Part shown: positions 1 through 10,352 of the stretch, one piece after another
How the letters are laid out: each line of letters begins with the position of its first letter
Position numbering within the stretch: position 1 is the stretch's first letter
Source: Cephalotrichum gorgonifer
Lineage: Eukaryota > Ascomycota > Sordariomycetes > Microascales > Microascaceae
Assembly (NCBI GenBank): GCA_900312665.1
Contig: ONZQ02000006.1
Span: forward strand, 248,001 to 312,000
DNA length: 64,000 nucleotides
Direction: 5' to 3'
Translations under genes and position numbers: made by a program
The notes under the pieces: generated by a model
Told to the model about the DNA's origin: nothing
Databases searched by the model: none
The model's input: only the letters and a program-made list of their open reading frames with translations

Positions 1-672
1 GAGATTCAGCTCGTGCCGCGAGGAGTAGCATGGGCTAGTCCTACGACATGTATCAGCGCCAGATCTTTGGTAGGGATATCAGGGACTAGTGCATATCCAG
101 GACGACTTGTATTAGTCCCACCCTGTGTAGGCAATAGGCCTACTCGTCACAGCTGGGTTTAAGGCGGTTAACTGGTTGCTTTTCTTCTTCTTTATAGATG
201 ATCCGGCCAGGCCTTCCTTGTGCAAGTGTGTGGAAGAAGGTCTGGGGATTGGGGAGGCGTTGATCCTCCCCCCCTTTCCCGCAACCACGCAATCCCTCCG
301 AGCTCATGTCTTGGTTAGTGGGCCCGCCCGGCCGGGAACGGGGTAAGCTCAGGAGAGACGATCCAACCGTTTGGCCCGGGCTGTCGCTCCTCCAACGATC
401 GTCGGATACAGACTTACACTGTCGTACTCATACTTGTAGCTACATTGCACTGCTCTCATGTATTGTACCCATGTCAGAAGCCTCAGTCCCTGCCGCAAAA
501 GGCTGTCCCTACCATGGCGATAGATTACGCTGCGGGTTCCTCGGCACGAATATGTCTTTCACTTGCGGTTCTTCCAGTATAAAACCCCGTCCCTGGCGGA
601 AAACTGGTACTTTTCGTCCCTGCTCTGGCCACACAAACAGCCTCACCTCCCAGATCACCGTTTCACGCCGAG
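1..672. other. Upstream non-coding region
   Basis: No convincing gene is seen here. Open frames are short, overlap in several frames and resemble no family I know. The last 100 bases hold the core promoter of the MFS gene that starts at 673. Confidence 0.6.
578..584 (+). promoter_or_regulatory. TATA box-like element of the MFS gene
   Basis: A TATAAAA heptamer lies about 90 bases upstream of the ATG at 673, a normal distance for a fungal core promoter with a short leader. The match is seen in the sequence; its use is inferred. Confidence 0.5.
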
Positions 673-2959
673 ATGGCTTCCTCAGAACACCAGGACCCGA
701 ACAGGATCACAACGGCACACGCCAACCCCGGCTCGAGTGCCTCCATGTTCTGCAAAAGTCTCAACCCAGGCTATCCTACGGCTAGGAACAGCTCCATCTC
801 GGGACCCTCTACGCTTCACGACGACGACCCCATTACGGGGGTCTCTATGCCCTCTTCCTGCTCCCACACAAGTACTCCCACTGCGCCTTATGGCAACCCC
901 AACAGCATGGCTCCCTTGCCCTACGAGAACGCCAACACTAACGTCGTCGACGCCCCCGACGATCCTCTCCCGCCCTTCAAGGCCTCCAGGGACTTCAAGC
1001 TCGCCTTCACCTCCCTCATGATGCTCTGCCTCGCCGTCTCCCTCGACGCCACCACCCTCTCCGTGGCGCTCCCAATAATGAGCGCGGACCTTGGCGGCAC
1101 AGCCCTACAGGCCTTCTGGTCCGGCACCGGCTTCCTGCTCGCAAGTGCCGTGTTCCAGCCCGTCGTAATCTCTCTGAGCTTCACCTTTGGCCGCTGCAAC
1201 GTGGGCCTCCCCTCCCCCCTTTTTTTTATCCTCCTCTCCTCTCCCACTGATCATACCCTTTCTTTCACCGTTCTGCAAAACAGACCTTAAGACTTACACG
1301 AAATGAAAACCGCAGCTCATCTACGCGACATCCCTCCTATTCGCCGTCGGCTCCGTCGTCGCGGCCATCGCCAAGTCCTTCAACGTCGTCATCATAGGCC
1401 GAGTGATCCAGGGCGGTGGCGGCGGCGGCATCATCGCACTGACCGGCATCCTAGTGACGGACCTCATCCCCCTCTCGGAGCGCGGCAAGTACATCTCCGT
1501 CATGGCCGCCATCTGGGCCGTCGGCACCGTGACCGGCCCGCTCATCGGCGCCGGCTTCGCCCAGGACGTCTCCTGGCGCTGGATCTTCTGGATGAACCTC
1601 CCCATCATCGCCGTAGCGGACGCCATGGTCTTCTTCTTCCTCAAGCTCCAGAGGATCCCCGGCGGCGCGTGGGGGAAGCTGGCGAGGTTCGACGTCGTGG
1701 GGGGGCTCCTGTTCGTCGCGGGCTCCACGAGCTTCCTGTTTGGCGTGTCGAGCGGCGGGATCAGCTACGACTGGGACTCGTGGCAGACTCTCGTGTCCAT
1801 GATCGTCGGCGCGGGGCTCATGGCCGCCTGCGGGTTCTGGGAGGTCATGTTCGCGGAGAGGTTCGGAGTGGAGCCGCTCATCGACTGTGGGATCTTTAGC
1901 AACTGGACCATCATGTCGTCCTTCCTTCAGACCATTCTCCACGGCGCCATCCTCTGGACCATTATTTACATCTTGAGTATGTCTCTCCGTCCTTTTCCTC
2001 CCTTTTCCCCTTTTCCCCTTTCCCCTTTTCGCTCCCCCTTTCTCCCACGCCCCAAGTTTCTTCCCCCTTTCTCCCACACCCCAAGCTTCTTCCCTAAACA
2101 GACATACCCACAACTAACACTCCCCCCCCCCCCCAAACCAGGCCTCTACTACCAAGGAGTCAAGCTCTACACCCCCATAATCTCCGCCGTAGCCGGGCTC
2201 CCCGAGACCCTGACCGTCGCGCCCGCCGCCGTAGTCGTGGGCGTCGCCGCCACCTGGACGGGCCACTACCGCTGGGCCCTCTGGTCCGGCTGGGCCATCG
2301 CCGCCCTCGGCGGCGGCATACTCTACCTCATGGACCGCGAGACATCGGTCCCGCAGTGGGTCTTCCTCAACCTCCCCATCGGCCTCGGCTGCGGCATGGT
2401 CTTCCCCGCCAACGGCCTCGCCGTCCAGGCCGCCTCCCCGCCCCTCCTCAACGGCAACGCCGCCGCCTTCTCCTACTTCCTCCGCACCTTCGGCCAGAGC
2501 ATCGGCGTCGCCGTCTCGGGCGTGCTGTTCCAGAACAGCTTCCGTTCCAGCCTGGAAGGGGTCCCCGAGTTCGCGGGGAGCGCGGACCGGCTGAGCCGCG
2601 ACGCGACCGTCGTCGTCGAGGTAGTACAGGGCATGGCGGCCGGCCCGTCGAGGGACGCCCTGATTGATGCGTATAACGACGGGCTGAGGGTCGTGTGGAA
2701 CATGCTTGCCATCTTCGCGGGGGTGGCTATGCTATTGAGCTTCACTATGTGGGAGTATAGCCTGCAGCAGCAGCATGTCACGAAGCAGAAGTTCGTGCAA
2801 GCGGAGGAGACGAAGGAGCCCGTCGACCCCGAGACGGGAAGTAGGGAGGGGGGAGGCCTTTTCCTCCCGGAGCGTAGCGTGACGGAGGGGGAAGTAGGGG
2901 GTGAGCGGCATAGGAAACACTTGTCAAACACATCATCCCACAGCCTCGGTCTCAATTGA
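673..2959 (+). CDS. MFS drug:H+ antiporter, DHA2 (14-TM) type
   Basis: Integral membrane transporter of the major facilitator superfamily, expected to export small molecules such as toxins or secondary metabolites using the proton gradient; the substrate is unknown. Three exons: 673-1200, 1316-1976 and 2142-2959, giving 668 aa. Residues 1-120 are a polar Ser/Pro-rich cytosolic tail, then TM1 with the family segment around LDATTLSVALP. The loop after TM2 reads FGR, followed across the first intron by LIYATSLLFAVGS. Exon 2 has the GRVIQGGGGGG stretch, the motif A/B region around DLIPLSERGKY and motif C around TGPLIGAGFAQ. Length and order fit 14-spanner DHA2 proteins. The first intron uses a weak GTGGGC donor, but the phase-0 junction restores the family alignment. 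The second intron (1977-2141) is 165 nt and has no stop in frame. Its 3' neighbour is the convergent zinc transporter. Family assignment is sure; substrate is not. Confidence 0.88.
2036..2093. repeat. 29-bp tandem duplication inside an intron
   Basis: Two nearly identical pyrimidine-rich units of 29 bases, each containing CTCCCAC and CCCCAAG, lie head to tail within intron 2 of the MFS gene. A run of 14 C follows at about 2122-2135. They form part of a long polypyrimidine tract before the 3' splice site. Confidence 0.8.
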
Positions 2960-3638
2960 GAGGCGGGCCTCTTTCCTTCTTTCTTACCCTTTCTCGTTCT
3001 CCATAGCACCTCCAGCGTTGCTAACTCACTCACGATACAACCTCACTGATCACGTATCGCATCCCATCAAATCTGGAAACATCTAAACGTCCATTCCGCC
3101 AATCATCTATGTCTAGCGACTGTGCGCCAACTATGATATGAACGAATCAATACCCTTTTCCCCCCAACCAACCACAACCACTGACCCCTATGCTCAACTC
3201 TAGTCCCGGCTTCCAGACCATAGCCCCAAACCAAACGACGCGAGAATGCAAATAATATGCCAGAGACAAAGAGAGGAAAACAAACAGAAGAGTCCGTGCC
3301 GCTGCTGGTCCGGCCCTGTAAACGCCATCTACCCTAGAGACCAAGAATGTGTACAAGTGCGAGAGGGGAAATTAGAGACCGTAAAAGAGGCCGGGGACAA
3401 AAGAGGAAGAAACAAAGAAAAAAGAAATGAAACAAGAATCAATGAGAGTGGTATGTGCCGTAAACCATTGGGTCCAATGCTGATGCCGAAGACCCCGTAT
3501 ATAAGTCTCACAGCCTTGCTATGAACGGGGGGTACCCGCAGATCCCTCGCCGGGCATATCCTGCTGGTGTACGGGAATTACTGCCCAAGGGGGAAGATAT
3601 GTATGGGGGCTACCCGACCAAAACCGCCCCGAGTACCA
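2960..3638. other. Convergent intergenic region
   Basis: Space between the 3' ends of the MFS gene (+) and the zinc transporter (-). It is AT-richer than the genes and should hold both 3' UTRs. No gene is seen in it. Confidence 0.6.
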
Positions 3639-5558
3639 CTAATGACTGTGATTGTGCTCATGGCCATCCCCGTGGGGGTGCCCCTGGGTATGCGAGGACG
3701 AGCTCAGCACGCTGCAGCACCCCTCCTCGTCGCAATCCTCCACGCACTCCAACAGGCACATCGGGACTCTACCATCCTCCGTCCCAGGGGCCGCTGCCGG
3801 CTGGTCCCCCGGCCCGTCCACGGACGGCGGCCCTCGCCTGGTGGGCACGAACTCCACGTGCTGGCTCTTATCCGGGCAGAACTCGGGCTGGATGGTCGCG
3901 CTGTGGATACCGTACGCGTGGAGGCACTTCCTCGCGCGCTTCGCGAGCTCCATGTACTTCTCGCCGCCCTCCTCCGAGATGGGGAACGACACCTGCATGT
4001 GCATCGACGCCACGATCTTGGTATCCGACAGCTGCCACACGTGGATGTGGTGGCAGCTCAGCACGCCCGGGAGCGTCTGGATGTCCTGGCGGAGCTCGTT
4101 GATGTCGATGTGCTCCGGCGTGGCCTGGAGGAGGACCCTGGCCGTCGCCGAGGTGAGCGGGAGCGCCGAGCGGAGGATGATCACGGTGATGAAGAGGGAG
4201 ACGATCGGGTCGGTGTAGAGCTTATACCGCCACTCCGTAAGCCAGATCACGAGTGCCGTGATGATGACGCCGACGTTTCCGAGCGCGTCGCCGAGGACGT
4301 GGAGGACCATGGCGTTCATGCCCATATCGCCGTGGCTGTGGCCGTGGCCGCCTCCCTTGCCCTTGCTCTTGGGCTTGTTGTGATGGTGGTCCGTGTGGAG
4401 AGCCTCTGAATCCCTTCGGGGGCGGCGCACCGGTGACGAAGTCCTATACTGTGCCTTTGAGGTCGTACCGGCGTTGCCGAGCAGCGCGGTGCGCTCGTCG
4501 GGCCCGCTCTCACTAGAGGACGAGGAAGACCGGACCGGCTGTCCGAACGACGTATTAGACCGGGACGCGTCGATGATCTCCTGTCGGAAGCTCGAGGGGT
4601 AGATGCTGATGTCCTCGATGCTGGCTAGGCGGCCGTGGTGGGCCGGACCGGTAGTCCTGCGGCGAGACCGCCCCCTGGCAGCCGTACTCGAATGCCTGGC
4701 TTCGGCATCCCGGGCGTCGGGACCGTCGTCCTCCTCAGTACCTTGCTGTGCTGGGGTTCGCGGAGGGACGGATGACGCCCTCGCGACGGCGACATGCGGC
4801 AGCACGTCCATGGGATCCCCCCTCTCGTCCGCCACGTCGGCATTCGTGCGGGCGACCGATCCCCGACCCTCCTCTGCAAGGCGGTGTTCGTTCCCGGCCT
4901 CGATCCCGTGGTCGTGGTCGTGGTGGTGGCCGTGCCCATGCGCGTGGTTGTCGCCCTCGTCGTGACCGTGGTCATGGCCGTGGCCGTGGCCTCCGAGAAT
5001 CACAAATCCAACTAGATTGGACGCGAGGCCAAAGCAGCCGACGATGAGCATGACCTTGGGGTTCTCGATCTCGGGGGGGTCGAAGAATCGCGTGACGGCC
5101 TCGAGGACGATGGAGACGCAGAGGGCGATCAGGAAGGTGGCGTTGAAGAAGGCTCCCAGAATCTCCGCGCGTAGCCACTAGAGGAGCCAAGGGTCAGAAC
5201 GTGTATCACCAACATCAGCCACCGGGAATGGCTTTGCCGCCGGCGGCCGAAGGAGACGGGAGGGGTCAGACATACGCCGTACGAGAACTTGTCGGTCGTC
5301 GCTCTCCTCGCGACAGAGACAGCCCAGAGCCCGACGAGGAGCGATATGATGTCGTTAAGCTAGGCAACAACCGCGATAGTTAGTATCCTTCCTGCCCCTC
5401 TCGCTAGAAAGCACCAAGCAACGGGGACGCACCATGTGGAAGGCATCAGCCAGGAGCGCCAGCGAGTGGATGAGGTACCCGGATATGAGCTCGACGAAGA
5501 AAAAGACGGTGCAGATCACCACCATGGTGATGATCCGCGAAGATTTGGACCATGCCAT
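3639..5558 (-). CDS. Cation diffusion facilitator zinc transporter (ZRC1/COT1/ZnT type)
   Basis: Moves Zn2+ (and possibly Co2+) from the cytosol into the vacuole or another organelle in exchange for protons. Exons on the minus strand: 5558-5433, 5359-5276 and 5177-3639, joined in phase 0, giving 582 aa. TM1-TM2 read HSLALLADAFHM then LND, which supplies the metal-site residues D38, H41 and D45. FSYG joined to WLRAEILGAFFNA is a family signature. TM5 carries the second HxxxD pair, HVLGD at about 363-367. A loop at about 133-160 is very rich in His-Gly-Asp, a second His patch (GHGHSHGD) precedes TM5, and the tail ends in His-rich residues. The cytosolic C-terminal CDF domain follows TM6. The loop between the two His patches is about 190 residues, longer than in small bacterial CDFs and normal for Zrc1/Cot1 proteins. 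Assignment is strong; whether it is vacuolar or secretory-pathway is inferred. Confidence 0.93.
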
Positions 5559-8500
5559 GGCGACGAGCTGGTCGTGGCCACTCGCCCGGGGCGCGTCGCG
5601 ATGGCGCGGGTTTGGGGTTATGTTATAGTCCGGTTCGCTCCGTTTCTTGACTTGGCGTCGATGACGGTTTGGTATCGGTATTCGGCCTCGGTATCGGTCG
5701 CAGTCAAACGGTCGTCGGGAGATAGGTAGGTCGCGGGGGTTATGATAATGTCGCTACCTACATGTACTCTCGGTCGAACAAAGTGGATGGGAGAGGAAGG
5801 AAACTGTCAAGTATGGCCGCTGGACTTGCGGAGGCGAACAAATCGGCGATGCAACGGCGATGAGCAATGGATGATTAATTACGTCAACGGAGACTTGTTT
5901 TACTTTTTTTTTCAAGCTAGCAATTGTTTCGCAGGCGCCACGGCGGGAGCTTGCATCCATCCCCCACTGGAATTGAATTTGTCCTCTGGAATGAATTGAC
6001 ATCTGGAATTAGAACAAACAATTTTCACTTCCCCGATAAGCGAGAGGAAAAGCCCCCCTAACAGAAAAGGCTTTTCTTCTTTTTTTTCTTGTCCGGTGAG
6101 GTTGATGTCATCCGGAGTCCCGCCGCTCGTTTCACAAGGACGGTCTCGATCCGCACTGGGCAGCATCGTCGCTGCATCTGGAGAAGTCCATATTGATATT
6201 ACTTGCTTGTACAGTGCGTCTGGGTCTGGCTTTCCATCTCCATCTGTCCCAAGCCCGGCTTTCAACATGTTTGCGAACCTCCGGGCGAACAACGCCACCG
6301 GACGGTCGATGGATACTTGTACGTACTTGTATTACATTCATTTCATGACTCCTTTCCCCCCCTTTCTTTTTTCTACTGTCCTGATCGCATAAGTGAGAAG
6401 CATCCCTTTCCTTTTCCCCTGGATATCTAATCCAACAACGCAAGTGGACCAGCGAGCCCCGCCCGGGGACGAATCCTCGTATGGCGTGATCCCCCCTGCC
6501 TCCAGCTGCTAGCCAGGCCGGAGTACAACGCCGACACCGCGTCCGGAGCCCGGATACGCGTAACGACTAATCAGCCCACCCGGTAGATCCCAGGCGCGTC
6601 CGTCGAGTGCCGACAAGTGGCTAGTGTCGGCAGCAGGCATTTACGAACGGGGTGGTGGGATCGGCTATAATAATTGAGTTGAATTGCGATGAACATTTTT
6701 CTAACGTACCTCAGCTACACCACGCCTTTCCACTTCATACTTGTGTTTGGTTACTCTTGTCCAAGCTGGTCATATCATGGCCCCTTCCATCCTCGTATCA
6801 AAAGGCTTGGGCCCTCGCAACTCTCCCAATGCGTATAAGCGCCGGTGTGTCTTAGGCGTCCCTCTAAGGCGCGGGTCCGAGACACCGTACCTGCTCGGGC
6901 ACTAGCCATCTAGTCTTCACACGAAGCTCCCCTACCTAGCGTGGGAGCTCTACTGTGTCTCCCGAGAAATCCCCCTCCTCTTTCGAGTACCTCTTGTCAT
7001 CACCATCGCAGGGTCGGCACCACTGCATCCAAAAGGACGACGAGGCGAACCGCGCAGTCTTCGTCCGACGATAAGTGTGAATTGCCAACCTGATATTCCG
7101 TACCCATCACCCCAGGTTGGTGGCTTACCCCATTGTCCACGACACCAAGGTAGAGGCCCCAACCACATGTCCGCCACATGCCCATCCCGTACCTAAAATC
7201 GCAATCAGAGGAAGGGTAGGTAGCGAGACAGGACGACAGAAGCGTCCGGAGCCGTCGCTTCCCCCAGTTCCCCCTCTGCACCTCTGGCGTCGTTGGGGTG
7301 GCTAATGCGGAATGACAACAGACATTCCATCCCATCCATACCACACCTGAGAATGTAAATCATCTCCGTATATATCTCATTGTCGTCCGTCTAAACGGTT
7401 AGAGGGATTCGCCTCCTCGGGGTCCCCTCCGTCGTGATAATCCCTTTCCCCGAGAAAAGCACATAACCAAATCCCCGGGTGGATGCTCTCCCTCTTCTCC
7501 TCCCCGCCCGGGGGCCTGGATGTGAAGCAGAAGAAGATCTCCCTGGGCCCCTTCCTCAGCGGCCTTACCACCACGTTCAACCTCAACCGGACAATTCCCC
7601 TGCGCCAGAAACAAAGCCTTCCCATTCCCTCAGAGAGGCGTGAGAAACAAACAGAGTATTCCCCCGTCGCCAGGTCTTGTAAGCTCCTGGCCGCTTCCAC
7701 CGGCCCTCATGGAAAAGTAAAGCGGCAACAATCTACTTTATCACTTACAGCCTTAATCGACCCCCCTCGCTAGAAGCCGTGTCTCGGTTCAGGGAAAGTC
7801 GCCACCTGGCAGATTACTCCCAGCGTAAATTAGGATCAGCAAAATCGCGGAAACAACATGGGACCATTTAAGCGGGGGATGAGTTGAGTTGGATATTATA
7901 TACCCTTGTGCCACATATATTGAGAGGGAAGACGTGGATCATCCAAGAAGCGACCCGTCCCCCCCTTCCCTTTTCTAACTTCGGGAGAAGTGACGACGCA
8001 AGCTATTTCTTGCATCGTACTCCCTACCGAATGATCTTCGTGGATCTCGATCCACGGCCCGTGATGCGTCAGTACCGGCTCGGATCCGGCCGATCTCTGG
8101 CAAGCCTATCCCTTGTTCCCACCACTTGCCGTTCGATGCTCCGGGCCTTCTCCCCATAGCTTGCCCTGGCCGCCCCGCTACTCCCCGGACCCATATTAAC
8201 GGCAGCACGCGAGCGCCCCGTGGCAACAAATCGGACCCGCAGATCTCAAACGCGGCCAGGGTGGCTCGCGTATATTGCCCATGCTGATCCCGGATACCAA
8301 CCTTATATCTCCAGGCACGTAAGACGGTGACGGGAGAGACGTAGTCCGCCTATCGGCCGACCCTTCCCGAGGATATTGATTGGTGCAGCCTCCATCTCTG
8401 CGGAGGTACCAAGGACCATTGCCATTATACCGTTGGGCGACACTTCCGCTGGGCCGGAAGACTGCACCAGCAACGGACGGAACGGCATGTAAGGGTGTTT

Positions 8501-8933
8501 CCATGACTTGCAGCAGAGAGAGCCCCGTCATCTCTTTGTATACAAGTATGCGTCAAGGGACCTCTTAGCCAACGAACCGTATTACTGAGTGACCCTCCTG
8601 CGGCACAAAAAGGACCATCTCCCGTCAATGCATCAAGCCACCCGCTGCCGCGGATAGATGCCACTCTTCACTTGTTCCTCCAATCGTCGGCCAAGGTGCG
8701 TCTGGCGCTTGATGTCGGACACATGGACCAGGCATGGCTGCCTGAAAATCCGCTCGCCCACCCCGGGGGATCTCCGATACTTCGTAGTATAATACCACCG
8801 TACACGAGGGAGCGTAAGTAGGCGAGCTTAATTGGATGGGAACATCTGTCTTGAGAACAGCTTGAGGTACAAGGGGGCTCCAGGCACGTATTGCCACATT
8901 ACGGGAGGGGACACCAGCGGAAGGGCGCCCAGC
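5559..8933. other. Gene-poor region, left part
   Basis: About 3.4 kb without a supportable gene. Reading frames are short, start and stop on both strands, and show neither the GC-rich third positions nor the splice patterns of the neighbouring genes. The right-hand end would hold the 3' UTR of the DUF202 gene, and the left-hand end the promoter of the zinc transporter. No transposase, reverse transcriptase or terminal repeat was recognised by eye. Confidence 0.55.
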
Positions 8934-10352
8934 CTATGACTTTTCCCCTTTAATGACACTCACACTTATCAGCAGACCTAAGAAGACTGTCGCGAGCTGT
9001 TTCAAGATTTCAAAGCAAGCGCGAGAGTCAGCTTCGTCATGGTCATTCACGAGGTACGGATGTCTGTAGAGGATACTCGGGGCGGAATGGCGGACGTACC
9101 GTAATCGTTCCGAAGGCAAGTATAGCTAGCTCGAAGCCGCCGGACAGAGCTTTACCAGATACTACGGCATTTTGATGCCTCCACACACGATGTATCCCCA
9201 ATAATACAGTGCCGATTGAAAAGCAGAGGCATGCTGTGGCCATAGGCCGCCCAATCTCTCGATATCCGAACCCACTTTGCTGCTCGCCGAGAACGAAAAG
9301 CTGGGATATCATCGTGCCCATGACGGCAAAGACGGCTGACGTCCTAAAGTACCCTAGGAATGTTCGCTCAATGGCTGCCCCAAAACTAGTTAGCTCTCCG
9401 CCCAACCTCGAAGGAAGAAGCCGGATACAGCGAGCGAAGTCCCCAGCTGCATGTCAAGCTATATTATCGCTGCTCTTGTGAAGGGGAATGAAGGTTGAAT
9501 ATTAGGGTGCAGTTCAGGATTCTAGGTTATAATAAGCCGCTAACTTATTAACAGAATGTGGAATTCTAGGGAAAAGAGAATTGGGGGTGGCATGGCTACT
9601 GGCCGGGCATAGCAAGACTCAGACCCAAATGTTAGTCCCCCTGTGGTCCAAGCTCCTCCAGTCCTTGAGCTTTCACGGACATGAAGATACCGTAAGCGAG
9701 TGATACAAGAGGGGTACCGGGGCCTCGCTGCCACGCGCATTCACACGGATGGCTAACGTGCGGCCAGTTCCGCTGCGGGGTGTGCAGCAGCATCGACGCA
9801 ACATCAAGCCGTCCACCGGTATCCGGGTGCGACGTCGTCCTTGCGAGTTCGTCTTGCGGGCTTTGCGCTCAACGCACCTGCCCAGGGTGATCGGGTGTGG
9901 CTCGTGGTGAACGCCATTGGGCGTGTGTGATCTTAGGGAAACCGGACAGGGGTTCCGGGTCTAATGTGAGGCACGTTGGATCCGTGCCTGGTCACGGGGG
10001 CCACGGGCAAAGGGAGTTGGCAGCGTGACGTACCCAAATGGTCTCGGCTAGCTTCAGGCTGAACCACGATGTTAACTTGACTAGACCAAAAGGCCCTGAG
10101 GGCGGACTTGCTTCGAGATGATTGGTGGGTGTGGTCACTTTCGGCGGAATCTGTGCTCGTCCCGACGTCACCATCGTGGCAGGAAGTAGTGGGAGTGGTA
10201 CTTGTTGTACCTGCACTCCGTCTGCGAGGTTGCAACTCGGTCATCTCCACGGCCTCTGGACGTGACACTGTTGACCCCTCACGCTCAAGTGACTGGGCAA
10301 TCGAACACTCACTGGCGAGCGGTCGCTGGGGTGGACGGGCCGGAGAGCGCAT
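8934..10352 (-). CDS. DUF202 (YidH-type) small membrane protein
   Basis: Predicted 218-aa integral membrane protein of the fungal DUF202 family, whose function is unknown; the same fold forms the membrane part of some VTC polyphosphate subunits. Exons on the minus strand: 10352-10034, 9374-9100 and 8996-8934. Residues 1-85 are a polar Ser/Thr-rich tail (around EAVEMTEL). FWSSQVNIVV and SRDHL then lead, across the first intron in phase 1, into AIERTFLGYFRTS, exactly the family block RDHLA-ERTFLxxxRTS. Three membrane segments follow (about 119-137, 148-171 and 189-216), with GRPMATAC and the QNAVVSGKALSGG loop between the second and third. The first intron (10033-9375) is 659 nt, far longer than any other here, although GTACGT and GGCAG fit perfectly. 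The second intron is 103 nt with a CTGAC branch point. It is the only recognisable gene in an 11-kb gene-poor block. The alternative is a decaying copy, but no frame break is seen. Confidence 0.75.

Noticed and set aside
9043..9405. Single-exon version of the DUF202 gene
   Set aside because: It would need a TTG start and lacks the FW...SRDHL segment and the third membrane helix, both of which are found in exons with fitting splice sites.
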